In this document: positions 1-11,465 of the stretch, piece after piece
Position numbering within the stretch: position 1 is the first letter of the stretch
Layout: every line of letters begins with the position of its first letter
Assembly: GCA_958295665.1 (NCBI GenBank)
Contig: OY282559.1
Coordinates: forward strand, 272,068,047 to 272,132,046
From: Tipula vernalis
Taxonomy: Eukaryota > Arthropoda > Insecta > Diptera > Tipulidae
DNA: 64,000 bases
Reading direction: 5' to 3'
Translations under genes and position numbers: made by a program
Notes under the pieces: model-generated
What the model was told of the DNA's origin: nothing
Seen by the model: the letters and a program-made list of their open reading frames with translations, nothing else
The model's database searches: none

Positions 1-286
1 AACTGCACAAGCCATCACCAAACCGTCAATGAAAATACGCCGAGTAGAAATCGATACAAGCATAAACAACGAGCGGGCAACACCAAGATACCGAGATGGA
101 AGCGGCAAAATCAGATGTTGGGCATGTGATAAGGTCGGTCACATCTCTCGCGACTGCTGGGAATTAAGAAGAAAAAGGGGAAGATCACCATCTCCTATGC
201 AGCGACGACCAAGCGGAGAGCAGGCGTTGGCTAGGCAAGAAGGCCAAATGACGGCGGAGCCGTTAAACTACAACGAGTCAGCTTAA
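1..286 (+). CDS. gag: gypsy copy A Gag, C-terminal part with CCHC zinc knuckle
   Basis: Only the end of Gag is present. The frame open to position 286 contains CWACDKVGHISRDC at nt 116-157, a CX2CX4HX4C nucleic-acid-binding knuckle, followed by a basic Arg/Lys-rich stretch. Comparison with copy B shows one extra A in the run at about nt 31-34 and one missing base near nt 262. In copy B the knuckle region reads straight into protease, so Gag and Pol were probably one fused frame. In copy A the missing base puts a stop at 284-286 and shifts pol to another frame. The methionine at nt 29 is not a real start; it is internal to Gag. Confidence 0.75.
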   Translation, partial: TAQAITKPSMKIRRVEIDTSINNERATPRYRDGSGKIRCWACDKVGHISRDCWELRRKRGRSPSPMQRRPSGEQALARQEGQMTAEPLNYNESA

Positions 287-3200
287 AGGGGCAGAAGCTG
301 ACTCCCACAACCGATTGCCCCATAACCTCCATCCGCGTTTCGAAAGTAGCAAGAGGCGGTGACAGCTTAACAATCAAAGGCGACATTGATGGCACGGATT
401 GCATCATCACTCTGGATACGGGAGCAAATCGCACGATTGTCCGTAAAGATCTGATCGATGGAGGTGTACAACCAGCTAATGGATTGAAGTTACAAACAGC
501 AACTGGAGATAGTTCAATAATAAAAGGCAAAAAGATCGTGAAAATAAAAATCGGGAGAACTCTTTTCCAACACGAAGTGCTGATTGCAGATATTGTGGAT
601 GAAGTCATAATGGGGATGGACTTCATGAGGGCAAATGGCTTCGTGGTGGATGTTGGACGAGGAGTTTTAAGTTACGATAACATCGAGTTGCCACTTCAAT
701 CTAGCAGTGCCGGAGCAACTATCAGGCGAATTATTATTGATCATCGGGAGAAGCTGCCACCGAATTCGGAGACGATCCTATGGGGAAAATTGGAGGGAGG
801 TTCTGGGTCACCCAGGTTGTGGGTTGTGGAAGCTAACGAAGAGGAGAACGGAGCCAAGGAAATTATAATCGGGAAAGCCCTAGTTAAACCAGACAACGAC
901 TATAGAGTACCAATTAGGACTCTAAATCTCTCGGATAAGACGAAAACCATCAAGAAAGGGACAGTCATCGGAAAATGTAACGAGGTTTCAACTATAGTAA
1001 AGTGTGAACAGAGAAGTCCGGTTGAAAAAGCCGACATGCAAGGGCAGAAAGAAATGGTAGAACAACTTATGCAGAAATGGACCGAAGATCTTACCGAGGC
1101 ACAGAAAAATTCTGCACATCAACTACTCAAACGGTACACGTCCATATTCTGCAGTACATCGGATAATAACGGAAGGACCTCAATGGTAAAGCACCGCATT
1201 GATACGGGAGCAGAGATGCCAATTCGTCAACCACCCAGGAGACTACCTTTGGCAAAACAACAAGAAGTCAATCGAATGGTAACAGATATGCAGGCAGCAG
1301 GAGTAATTGAACCATCTAATAGCCCATGGAGTTCACCGGTAGTATTGGTCGAGAAGAAGGACGGTAGCATGAGATTTTGCGTTGATTACCGAAAACTCAA
1401 TGCTGTGACGAAAAAAGATAGCTACCCACTGCCAAGGATCGATGACACGTTAGACACATTATCGGGTGCTCAAATATTTTCGACATTAGATCTACAAAGC
1501 GGCTATTGGCAGGTGGAAGTCCATGAGGAAGATCGCGAGAAAACAGCGTTCAGTGTGGGTAACGGACTTTGGCAATTTAATGTTATGCCGTTCGGATTAT
1601 GTAATGCCCCTGCGACTTTTGAACGATTAATGGAGCGCGTGTTAAAGGGATTACATTGGAAGACTTGCCTAATATATCTGGACGACATCATCGTTATGGG
1701 GAAGGATTTTGACGAGCATCTAAAGAACTTGGCGGAAGTTTTGGATCGGATACAGGCTGCCGGATTGAAGTTAAGTCCAAAGAAGTGTAAGCTGTTCAGA
1801 ACTGAAGTCAAATATTTGGGTCATCTCGTAACGATTAATGGAATTCACACCGACGAAGAAAAGATCGCAGCGGTTAAGAACTGGCCAAGACCTAAAAATT
1901 TACACGAATTACGAAGCTTTCTCGGATTGTGCACCTATTATAGACGCTTCGTGCCAGGATTCGCCAACATCGCCAAGAGTTTACACGAGTTGACCAGGAA
2001 GAACAAGGCATTCGAATGGAAGAATGACCAGGAAGAAGCATTCGTGGAACTAAGGAGACGGTTGTGTGCCGCGCCAATCCTCGCGTACCCTATACCCAAC
2101 GTGAAATTTATTTTGGACACCGATGCAAGTAATGACGGTATAGGAGGTGTGTTATCACAGAAAATTAATGGTCAAGAAAGAGTTATTGCGTACTTCTCCA
2201 AAACATTATCGAAACCGGAGCGTAATTACTGCGTGACACAAGAATTGTTGGCTATAGTGGAGTGTGTCAAGCATTTCCATAAGTATCTTTATGGCCAAAA
2301 ATTCCATTTACGGACAGATCACGGCGCTTTACGGTGGCTGTTACAATTTAAGAATCCAGAGGGACAAGTAGCACGCTGGATCGAACGTCTTCAAAGCTAC
2401 GATTTCCAAATTGAACATCGGAAGGGAAGTGCACACAGAAATGCCGACGCATTATCAAGACGGCCGTGTCCAGTAGAATGTAAACATTGTGGCCATGTTG
2501 AAGCAAAGGAAGGCATCATCGACGTTAGGCTTACGCAAGTGCTGCCTGATGAGGAGTGGACCGACGAAATGATCAGGAAAGAGCAATTGGATGATACGGA
2601 TTTATCAGTTATAATGGATTGGAAGGAAAAGGAACACCGGCCAACTTGGAGCGAGATCGCGGACAAAACTCCCATTGTCAAGGCTTATTGGGCTCAATGG
2701 GATAGCCTCCGTCTTGAGAATGGCTGTTTAAAACGATTGTGGGAAAGCACGGATGGCAAAGTGAAGCAATTGTTGCTGGTGATACCAAAGTGCCGGATTG
2801 TAGAAATTCTGAATGAGTATCATGGAGGAGCAAGTGGGGGCCACCTTGGAATTAATAAAACTCTAGCAAAGATACGTCAACGATTCTACTGGGCAGGATG
2901 TAGGCAGTCTGTGATAGAATGGTGCCAAAAATGTGACCAATGTGCGGCGGTGAAGGGACCCGCACGCAAAAGTCGTGGAACCATGAAGCAATATAACGTT
3001 GGAGCACCATTCGAAAGAATTGCAATGGATGTAGCGGGCCCATTTCCCACCACTGAGAGCGGCAACAAATATGTGCTAGTAATCATGGACTATTTCAGCA
3101 AATGGCCGGAGGTGTACCCCATTCCCAATCAGGAGACGACAACAATAGCTGATGCCGTGGTAAACAATTGGATTAGCAGATTTGGAGTGCCGATGGAGAT

Positions 3201-3882
3201 TCATACCGATCAAGGACGGAATTTTGAATCTGTGGTGTTTCAAGAAATATGCCAGATGCTCGGTATAAATAAAACGAGAACAACGCCTTTGCATCCACAG
3301 TCTGACGGTATGGTGGAAAGATTCAATGGTACATTGGAGGAATATCTAGCAAAGGTCGTTGAGAAAAACCAACGCAACTGGGGTCGACATATACCGATGT
3401 TTCTGATGGCCTATCGATCAGCTATACATGACACAACCGGAATGACACCAGCTAAAACGTTATTTGGAGATAATCTACGGTTACCTGGAGATCTAAAGTT
3501 TGGGGCTGTACCATCATCGGCTTTATGTGGACAAGATTACGTAGACCGAATGAAAGAGGAACTTAATGAGATTCATCAATTTGTACGGGAGAAAATACGG
3601 ATGTCAAGTGACCGGATGAAGGCTCGATATGACATACGAGCAAATAACCAGGGCTTCCAGGAAGGGCAATTAGTATGGCTTCACAACCCGCAACGGAAAA
3701 AGGGATTATCACCGAAGCTGCAACCAGCATGGGAAGGACCTTATACTGTCATCACAAGGATGAACGACGTGGTTTATCGGATACGGAAGGGACATCGAGG
3801 TAAACCAAAGGTGGTGCATTTGGAGAGGCTGGCCCTATACAGAGGAGGTGATTTGGGTCCTGTTCGGGACGAACAGGCTTAG
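262..3882 (+). CDS. pol: gypsy copy A Pol: protease, reverse transcriptase, RNase H, integrase
   Basis: The frame is open from about nt 262, upstream of the first methionine at 484, to the stop at 3880-3882. Protease carries the D-T-G triad at nt 415-423. Reverse transcriptase has a VDYRKLNAVT block and the YLDD catalytic motif at nt 1675-1686. RNase H begins with LDTDAS near nt 2113 and continues to TDHGALRWL. Integrase has the HHCC zinc domain at about nt 2819-2945, and catalytic Asp (3028), Asp (3208) and Glu (3316) with DD35E spacing. It ends in a GPY-type module (AWEGPY, about nt 3730). No stop interrupts it, so every catalytic motif is present. It copies element RNA to DNA and inserts it. 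Its clade within Ty3/gypsy was not resolved. Confidence 0.93.
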   Translation, partial: VKLQRVSLKGQKLTPTTDCPITSIRVSKVARGGDSLTIKGDIDGTDCIITLDTGANRTIVRKDLIDGGVQPANGLKLQTATGDSSIIKGKKIVKIKIGRTLFQHEVLIADIVDEVIMGMDFMRANGFVVDVGRGVLSYDNIELPLQSSSAGATIRRIIIDHREKLPPNSETILWGKLEGGSGSPRLWVVEANEEENGAKEIIIGKALVKPDNDYRVPIRTLNLSDKTKTIKKGTVIGKCNEVSTIVKCEQRSPVEKADMQGQKEMVEQLMQKWTEDLTEAQKNSAHQLLKRYTSIFCSTSDNNGRTSMVKHRIDTGAEMPIRQPPRRLPLAKQQEVNRMVTDMQAAGVIEPSNSPWSSPVVLVEKKDGSMRFCVDYRKLNAVTKKDSYPLPRIDDTLDTLSGAQIFSTLDLQSGYWQVEVHEEDREKTAFSVGNGLWQFNVMPFGLCNAPATFERLMERVLKGLHWKTCLIYLDDIIVMGKDFDEHLKNLAEVLDRIQAAGLKLSPKKCKLFRTEVKYLGHLVTINGIHTDEEKIAAVKNWPRPKNLHELRSFLGLCTYYRRFVPGFANIAKSLHELTRKNKAFEWKNDQEEAFVELRRRLCAAPILAYPIPNVKFILDTDASNDGIGGVLSQKINGQERVIAYFSKTLSKPERNYCVTQELLAIVECVKHFHKYLYGQKFHLRTDHGALRWLLQFKNPEGQVARWIERLQSYDFQIEHRKGSAHRNADALSRRPCPVECKHCGHVEAKEGIIDVRLTQVLPDEEWTDEMIRKEQLDDTDLSVIMDWKEKEHRPTWSEIADKTPIVKAYWAQWDSLRLENGCLKRLWESTDGKVKQLLLVIPKCRIVEILNEYHGGASGGHLGINKTLAKIRQRFYWAGCRQSVIEWCQKCDQCAAVKGPARKSRGTMKQYNVGAPFERIAMDVAGPFPTTESGNKYVLVIMDYFSKWPEVYPIPNQETTTIADAVVNNWISRFGVPMEIHTDQGRNFESVVFQEICQMLGINKTRTTPLHPQSDGMVERFNGTLEEYLAKVVEKNQRNWGRHIPMFLMAYRSAIHDTTGMTPAKTLFGDNLRLPGDLKFGAVPSSALCGQDYVDRMKEELNEIHQFVREKIRMSSDRMKARYDIRANNQGFQEGQLVWLHNPQRKKGLSPKLQPAWEGPYTVITRMNDVVYRIRKGHRGKPKVVHLERLALYRGGDLGPVRDEQA

Positions 3883-3893
3883 GTGGGGGGTAG

Positions 3894-4337
3894 TGTGACG
3901 GTGACACCTAGTGTGTAATAGAATAAGTTAAAATTAATAGCTCAATGTTAAACTGTTCTAAATGGAATTTTCCATGATACAATTGTTATACACTATTCTA
4001 ACTAGAAAAATCATGAGCTTTCTAGAAGTTTGGTTTGTGTATATAAAAAGGCGAACGAAATCGAATTGGATCAGTAATATTTGGAAAGCGATAGTATAAA
4101 GATTAAAAAGGAATTAAAAAGTGATTTAAAAAGTGTTTTTGTGCGAAATAAAAAGTAAAAGTGATTAGTAAAATTTGAGAATAATTTATATAAAGTGATT
4201 TTGTGAATTTTGATTGATAAACTGTGTTGTAATAAATTTTGTGAAATAAATAAATTCGTTGGAGATAAATTAAATTAATTTTGTATTATTCACAATCCAG
4301 TGATACGAACCTTGATTGACAAGGCAAAAACGTAACA
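3894..4337 (+). repeat. 3' LTR of gypsy copy A
   Basis: The LTR starts TGTGACGG and ends ACGTAACA (TG...CA termini) directly after a purine-rich tract (AGGTGGGGGGTAG, 3881-3893) that fits the plus-strand primer site. It matches the 3' LTR of copy B at 51260-51705 along its whole length. It contains a TATA box and initiator (4040-4075) and AATAAA polyadenylation signals at 4231 and 4245, so U3, R and U5 can be placed. Confidence 0.9.
4040..4075 (+). promoter_or_regulatory. LTR core promoter: TATA box and arthropod initiator
   Basis: TATATAAAA at 4040-4048 is followed about 31 bp later by TCAGT at 4071-4075, the classic arthropod initiator, with expected start at the A at 4073. This places U3 at 3894-4072. 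In the copy B LTR the TATA box is kept but the initiator reads TTAGT. Spacing and motifs are seen directly; activity is inferred. Confidence 0.6.
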
Positions 4338-4347
4338 GTAACAATAT

Positions 4348-5009
4348 TGTTACATTGACACCTAGGGTAGAATAGAATAAGTTAATTAATAGCGCAAAGT
4401 TTTATCACAGATAAGAATATCAGATGTTTCAAGCCGAAAAAATTTTTGCCAATTCATTTTGTAACTCAAAACCTGAAACTCAAACCAATTCAAATTAATT
4501 TTACTGCGGTTCCATCTAACTTTTAATAGAAGAAACATAGTTAGTAGAGAAACATTTTCTTTTGGTGATTTTGCCGTTTTCTTGTTGTAGAACATTACAA
4601 TTTTTTGCTTTAATAATTTAACTTTAAAATAAAATGTAACAAATGAAAATGTTCAATAAAAGTAAATTATTTATATTTATTTTCGATAGATGGTGCTACT
4701 TGAATCATTTTTGTATTATTTTGAGTCCATGATACTACAACTGTCTACATGATACCAGACAATTCGTACTGGAAAAATCATGGAATGTCCAGATGTCTGG
4801 CAAACGACATTGGAAAAATTGAATAGAGTGATTTAAAAAGTGAAATAGTGCGAAAATTATAACAATGGATTTTGTGAATTATTGTTAAGAAATTGTGTTG
4901 TTTAATTTTAGGTGTTCAATAAGTAAATTCGTTTGTGATAAATTGAAGGGTTTTGTTTTATTCGACATCCAGTGATTCGAACCTTCATTGACAAGGCTGA
5001 AACGTAACA
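4348..5009 (+). repeat. Second, diverged gypsy LTR directly behind the first
   Basis: Both ends resemble the LTR just upstream. The start (TTGACACCTAGGGTAGAATAG) follows the LTR start, and the last 300 bp follow its R/U5 part down to a final ACGTAACA at 5002-5009. The middle (about 4425-4700) has no match to the LTR and is probably an insertion, which makes it 662 bp long. It is clearly older than the LTR at 3894-4337. Only 10 bp separate the two, and the junction forms the palindrome GTAACAATATTGTTAC (4338-4353). It may be a solo LTR into or beside which copy A inserted. Confidence 0.7.
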
Positions 5010-5523
5010 TTATATAGTTCTGCTCAAAATATTTTATAATGCATATAAAATATGTGTCTATGATACAATTTTAGTGAATTTGAAAGCCAGGAACTCAAAA
5101 GAGGTCGTTTGAATTATTACAAAGTTAGAACCATGGTTTTTAGATGTTCAACTTCCTTGTTCACTTTTTTACAAACTGCTTACAAGTAATTTTACGGTCT
5201 TGATAAATCTTTAACAGAAAATCTTTACTGGACCAAACTCTTTATAGATACAAGTCACAATTTACAGTAAAATTTAAATAAATTTATTAATTTAATTTAG
5301 TTTCTTATAAAATAGTTACGACAAAATTTTCATTTTTTTATTTTTGCTCTTTATACAATTTTAAGATTATATGTTTTAGATACAGTACAGTTAACAAATG
5401 GCGTAATAAAATGTGTTAAATAGTTTATTACCGATTATCAGTCATGCAAGATTAAAGAAAAAATAAAACGCGATATTTTGGTGACTTTCCCTAAATGAAT
5501 CTCTTGCCCCGATCTATTACTGT
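5010..5523. other. Short intergenic stretch, 3' flank of the transporter gene
   Basis: AT-rich DNA between the old LTR and the transporter stop codon. It should hold the transporter 3' UTR on the minus strand. No further gene or repeat was recognised. Confidence 0.5.
5424..5429 (-). terminator. Candidate polyadenylation signal of the transporter gene
   Basis: AATAAA on the minus strand, about 96 bases downstream of the stop codon at 5525. Other AT-rich hexamers occur nearby, so this is only the best-placed candidate. Confidence 0.3.
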
Positions 5524-5524
5524 T

Positions 5525-8500
5525 TTATGAGTCTGGTAAATATTTTTTTAGCGGAGTCACGTTGTGCATGTCATTTGTGTTGTAAATATCACTGCTAACA
5601 GTTGAACGATTTGATGTATTCCGTTGCAACGAATTATTTCGAATTATACTTGGTTTTGTTTCATCCTTAATCAGCTTCAGCACATTGTCGAAACGAATTT
5701 TTTGTAATTTAACTGTGTCATATGGTTTTTTGCCTGATATTGCACCAGAACTAGCATCATTCCAATTTTCATTGTCATCGTCGTCTGACTCGGGGTGATT
5801 GTGCTTCTCTTGTGGGGGTGGCTCTTCTACCGGTTTAAGTTCGGGTTTTGGTTTGGCTGGTGGCATCTTCATTGGTGGGCCACGTTGGAAGATCATCTCA
5901 AGTTTCTGTTTTATTGACTTGCGATCAAGCGCTTCATCATCATCGATGGATGGTGATTCTGGCGCCAACGACAATGGTTGGGATTGTGGTTTTGGTGAAT
6001 ATCGACGCAGTTTTGGTTCGTGTGGTGAGACATTTTGTGTTTCGTTTTTTTCAAATTTGGGTGAAGGTGGTTTTGGTTCTGCGGTATTTTCCGCCAGTTG
6101 AACAATGGATATCGTCTTTGGTTTTCTGCCCAAAGATTTATACAGGACTGGATCGAATACTGGAGCCTCTGGTACTTCGGGACTTTCAGGATCCGGTTTA
6201 ACCGGTTTGTCGTATTTTCTAGCAAGTTCGGCAAAGAGTGCTGGATCAAATTTTGGCGGTTCGGGTATATTAACAATGCCCAACTCAAGAGCCAGTGCTG
6301 GATTTGATTTGGAAGCATCTTGATTTATGTTTGACTCGATCTGAATTAAATTATTTAAGTCGGACTCACTGTGCGAATGCTGTAAAATTGGTCGTTCTTC
6401 GGATGGCTTCTTATTAATTGGTTTCGTTTGACCACTAGACTTTTCTGCGTAGAGTACGGTTAACCGTTTTTTGAATTCTCGCCGCTGGGCACCCTCTTCA
6501 CTGTTATCATCACTATCTGAGTCTCGTTGTTGGATTGGCGGTGGTGGTGGTGGTGGTGGTGGGGGTGGTTGTGGGATGTAAAAAGGTTTGGGAGTTTCAT
6601 TATTTTCGGCTGGTTCATTTTTAATTGGATCTTCGCGATGTATTACTGCCTCCGTCGAGATTGGAGGAGGTGTTACAACTTCCTCGAAGTTAACCGATGG
6701 CGGTCTCTTCTCTTCATCGTGGATTATATCGTCAAGGAAAGCTAAGGCAAATCGCGTTTCAGTGTCCTGTTTGGGTGATGAATTTCCGCTCGACTCAGGT
6801 GTTGTCTCCTTCTCGTTTTCGACAAAATACACATTTCCGTTTGGCTCTTTTTTTTCCATGAGGTTATCTTGCACCTCATCGATCGAATGTATTTCATCAT
6901 ACGATTTTGTAGAGGAATGCAATGAATTTTGGTCTTCAGCTGATTTGGCGACAAGAACATTTTGTACCACCACGTCTTTCTTTCGGAATTCTGGGGTCAC
7001 AACTCGTGAAACCGAAGCAACTTTAACTTCTTCGATTTTTTCGGGTACATTCTGTTTTTTTCGTTTTACTGTTTCTACCTTGACCTTGCCATTAATTCCA
7101 TTTTCCTGCAACTTAAGCTCTCTAGAACTGGAGCTTGGTGTCATTATAACACTTTTATTTTTGACACCGCGATCTCGGATGTAGATTCCCCAGATGTAAA
7201 TGATCAGGCCGACTATCATCCAGATTCCAAATCGAATCCAATTTGCATAATGCAGCCGAGTTATTAGGTAAATAATCATGAATATGGCGAGGCCAGGTAG
7301 AACCGGTACCAATGGCATCTTAAAACCAACATCTTTTTGTTGTTCTTTCGGTTGAACTGCAATCCCAAACATAAATAATAGCATGAAACCTAAAAACACA
7401 GACGCCAATACAACGGCCCAAATTTCACCGCTAAACACTTCCTGATGTGATGTGGCTAATATAATTGATAGTCCTAATGAGGCTAAACAGAAGAGTGCTA
7501 CAAAATATTCAACAATTTTGGCCGTTAGACTAGATGGAACACTTTTACATTTGGCATTGCACAGTTGTAGAATCACATGACCAAAAGTCGCATTTTGTTT
7601 ATTCGAACTGCAGGAGTATCTCGTAATAATGATTGAAACCGTCATTCCTAGGAACAGTAACAAAGTTCCAAGTGATAATGCGTTTAATAGCTGTCGTGTT
7701 TCGAAAAATCCCGATAGTAAACCTGTAAGTACACCACTGGATAATATTCCCAGCACAGGCGTATATGGTTTACTTTTAATAGCACCAAATTTCTGGAATA
7801 TTAAACCGTCGAGTGCCATCTGCTTTATCAGTGGTACGGTCGAATACAAAAATAGATATAAACTTATGAACAGACAAAACATGCCTCCAATTGCTCCCAA
7901 ATATTTGGCATAATCCCAGCCAAAACTAACAAACGCATATGGTATCCAAGCATTTGCATTTTGCTTATGGTACGGAAACATAAGTGTTAGCGTGGCGGAA
8001 ATTGAAATGTACATAACGGCCAATAAGCAGAATGACAGTATAAATGTTAGAGGAACCTTGCGTCGGGCTTGTTGAATCGTTTCACGATTAAATGTATTCG
8101 TTAATGCATCAAAACCAATGAATACTATAATACAAATTGAGGCGGCTTGCATTGTACCAGTTATGGTGAATGGCATGAAGCCACCTTCACCTGTGGTCGG
8201 ATCTGGTAGATTATCTGGGCCTATGATTTCGGCAACTTTCCAATTTGCTGATCTAGCTGAAAGAAATAGTTTTCGATTACGTTATTATTTCCCCAAAGTG
8301 TAATTTGTCCCATAAAACACTTACCACGAACAATTCCAGCAATTAGAATGAACCATACAAATGACAGATTTGCTAATGTAAATACACTGATTTGAATCCG
8401 GTATCGCTTTAATCCGAGTGCTATTACAACTAAAATTAGTTTCAATTATGAGAAAGTTAATCCAAATATAGCAAATTGTATTCTGTATAGATACTTACGG

Positions 8501-9131
8501 GCAATAATGATGGGTAGTGTAAATGCCAAAAAATCAAAGTAACCAGCAAATCCATCCGCCTTCATCGGCACAATATCTATGAACGAGTCCGCAAGAGTAT
8601 TATCCAGAAGAGTATCTAAATGAAGTGAAAAACTTCGAGAGGCGCACGCCGCAGCAATGATATATTCTAATATAAGATTCCAGCCAATGATAAATCTGAA
8701 AATTTCACAGAGGGCCGTTGATATAAAGTTGTAGGATGACCCAGCTTTTATAGGTATTCGACAATTGAATTCTATATAGCTTAGTGCTGAAATCAAAATA
8801 AAATTTTTTGTTAATTTGGATACTGCCGCAGTTGCATATAAATACGTTATATACCAACAATAAATCCTATGATGGCCACAATTGCATACGAAACTAGTGT
8901 TGAGGGGCCTGACATCTCCGAAGCAATGTGTCCGTGCAGCGTAAACACTCCAAACCCAAGTGACGTTATAACACCAATTGAAATCAAATCGAGATAAGAC
9001 CATATTTTCCCCTGTTTATGCTGTTCATGGACATCGAATTCTTTCCGCTTCGACATAATCCGTAGTATTCGTGCCAATAAATTCATATTTTCTGTGTTAT
9101 TTGGTTCGGCACTCGGAATTCCTGATGACAT
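5525..9131 (-). CDS. SLC7A-type cationic amino acid transporter with long C-terminal tail (4 exons)
   Basis: Exons (minus strand): 9131-8855, 8786-8499, 8429-8325, 8256-5525. Introns are 68, 69 and 68 bp with GT-AG ends and keep frame, giving 1133 aa. The first 583 residues fit the 14-helix CAT (SLC7A1-4) fold of the APC superfamily, which moves amino acids across the plasma membrane. Marks seen are a glycine motif (SLGFGVF, residues 57-63) in helix 1, a glutamate in SYIEF (residue 98), GWNLILEY before helix 3's end, and GFDAL in helix 6. A tail of about 545 aa follows. It is rich in Pro, Glu, Ser and Asp, has a run of about 12 prolines near residue 790, and lacks membrane segments, so it is probably cytoplasmic and disordered. 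CAT proteins usually have about 600-700 residues. The last exon codes for helices 6-14 plus the whole tail. The substrate is not certain from sequence. Confidence 0.93.
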
Positions 9132-11465
9132 TTAAGAATATCGGACGGTTGCGTCTCAAAGCGGATGTTTTGTTTTTTTTTTGTATTTTTGGATTGAAGG
9201 AGAAAATTATTTAGTAGATGTTGGTATTTTTTGGTTGCAGCTTGATTTATGGTGTTTCACGGTTATCACAACTATTCGGTAACATCTCTTAGTCCTTTTT
9301 ATGCCTTTCTTGGTGTTGAATACTGGAAATTGGAAAATGGTTAGTCTTTTACTCTTATTAGTACATTACATGTTTCAATATTTAGTGGTCAGCAAATTTA
9401 TAATATTTGGTTTTCAGTTGCATAATAGTATCTGTTCTGTTATCATGCAGATAATGCTGTTATCAATTAAATTCAAAGTCAAAAGTTTGAATATATATTA
9501 ACCTATCGTTGTCGTTGGTAAAAAATTATTTAATTTATCTCAAGTTTTTTTGAACAACTAAAAGAAATAATTTTCGGAGTCATGTCATCAGCCTGCGTCA
9601 ACAGATCAAAATTAATTAAATTATTATTCTTCGGGATATAAAATGTCAAAAAAGTTGCCTTGACTGGCAACAAAATATTATGAAAATTTTCAAGGAAAAT
9701 CTCCTTTAGGCAATTTAAGTGATTTTAAATCGAGATAGAAACAGTCACAAGGATAATTTATTGTTGTAAAATTTTTCAATCCTTTTAGTTTTAGCTGTTT
9801 GGGTTTTTAACCTTTTTAATCTTTTTTGGTATGAGCATGAGGAAGAATTAGTATCGATCGAAATTACAAAATTGTTGAATGTATTTCAAATTAGCACAAA
9901 TTTAATTTTTTATGTGTTACTTGAAGGTTTTTGAAGTAATGTGAGTTTCTCGTATGTCCTTAATTACAATTGCAAATATTTGATAAAATCTTGAACGTTT
10001 GTCCTTTGGAGATAAATGAAAGGAGGAAGGCTAATTTCGAAGAAAAAATGGTACTCGTAATCTATGTATGTATGTATATCCATGTACTTGCGAACCGCCT
10101 AACGTAACGATGCGATTTGCGGCTAAAGCAGTGCTGAACATTGCTAGGGCAACAGCTCTACTTTTGGCTTGCTATGTTTGGTTTTCTCGAGTATTAAAGA
10201 ATTTGAAATTGAGCAAAGTAAAAAATTAATTGGCTTGAATGTAATAACCGAAGCAATCATTGACTTTGGTTTAAGAAATTTGTCACCAAGTTAAAGTTCA
10301 TCAAAATTGCGAGCGAGTGATTATCTGTGATATTGATTGATAAAATTAATAGGATTAATAAAGTTTGAGGTTAGTTCAGTTTGTTTCCTTGGTTCCAAAC
10401 GACATTGCTGTTCGGTTTAAATGATATAGTGAACTTGTTTAATTCTTTAATACTCGACCTTTACATAAACTTTCGCCTGTACGCAAAATAGTGGTAAACT
10501 TTATTCAATAAGTTCTGCCACTGACCAGCAAAGCGATTGATAAGAATGTTAATTAAGCTTTTGTTGATTTCTAATGTTTCTTTTGCGATTAGTTCCGAGT
10601 AGATAATTTTTTTCGTGGGGAAGATCGTGGGGGAATCGTTAGCCATTCAATTTGATTACTAACACCACAAAAAAATTTTGCTTCACCAAGAAATTTGTAT
10701 GACACGTTAACAAAAAAACACGTTATCACCTTCAATTCAGATCGGCCACCATAGTCCATAATAGACAAACATAAATTTTAATTTTTCGAAAAGGATTTTG
10801 CACTGTGCCTAGGTAGCGAAAAACTGTCCGCAAAAGTCGATTCCAACTATGGAAAATGGTCTAGACTGACTAACGCGGTCAACAGGTTGATCGCCCATTA
10901 TTTGGTGTGACAATTTTGATTTGTTACGAAAACAACAAGTACACTAATTGACAACCTGTCTACACAAATTACGACCTCCGATGATCCAGTACTGTAACCT
11001 TAAATTATATAATAAAGTTTGAGGCTGGGAGCTTAATATTATAATTAGGGTTCGAATTATTAAGACGGCCACCAACACGAAGAATTTCCATTTCATCGAA
11101 AAATGGTGATAATAACTTTAAGTTGCTGGTGTTGGGCACAGCAGAATGTTTCCTCAAATACTGAATGTCATTAGAATATTCAGCCAGCTGAACTATTTTT
11201 AAAAGACAGTTTAATGACGTTTTAAGTTTAGTTGAACTTAGCTCACCTGTTAGCTTAAGTCCACCTACAGGTTTAGAATTACTAATAAATCACATCATGT
11301 AAGACGCGACGAAGCTTTGTAAATGATGAAATCGAATAAATAAATTCCAAGACAAAAAATTGCACACCGTGCTTGAAAGGGTTTGACGAAATTTTAAGTT
11401 CAATAAATATGAACTAATTTTTAAATTAGAATTTTTGGCCCATCTGGATTGGTCTTCTCGAAGAA
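9132..11465. other. Intergenic, 5' flank of the transporter gene
   Basis: AT-rich DNA with short poly-T runs (about 9166-9182) and a TATG-type microsatellite near 10063-10082. The transporter promoter and 5' UTR should lie just above 9132, but no convincing TATA or initiator stands out. No gene, LTR or transposase relic was recognised up to the decayed gypsy gag. Confidence 0.5.

Larger units (their letters stand above)
1..4337 (+). mobile_element. Ty3/gypsy LTR retrotransposon, copy A (5' end outside the window)
   Basis: The element enters from the left edge inside gag and runs through pol to a 444-bp 3' LTR. The order is gag zinc knuckle, protease, reverse transcriptase, RNase H, integrase, purine-rich tract, LTR, which is the Ty3/gypsy (Metaviridae) order. 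Apart from small frameshifts near the gag end, pol is one open frame, so this copy is much fresher than copy B at 46357-51705, to which it is nearly identical along pol. No env ORF lies between pol and the LTR. The 5' LTR and primer binding site cannot be seen. Confidence 0.95.

Noticed and set aside
1503..3294. Minus-strand ORFs of 60-102 codons opposite gypsy pol (and their twins at 49010-50671)
   Set aside because: Antisense shadows; they recur in copy B only because pol is the same.
4966..5009. TTCGAACC-like word resembling a tRNA T-loop (also TTCGAATAC near 27488)
   Set aside because: It lies in the conserved LTR end, and no cloverleaf can be formed around either word.
5799..7184. Several plus-strand open frames of 69-198 codons opposite the transporter tail
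   Set aside because: They are antisense shadows of the long, Pro/Glu-biased last exon (for example Trp/Gly runs opposite the proline run) and show no motif.
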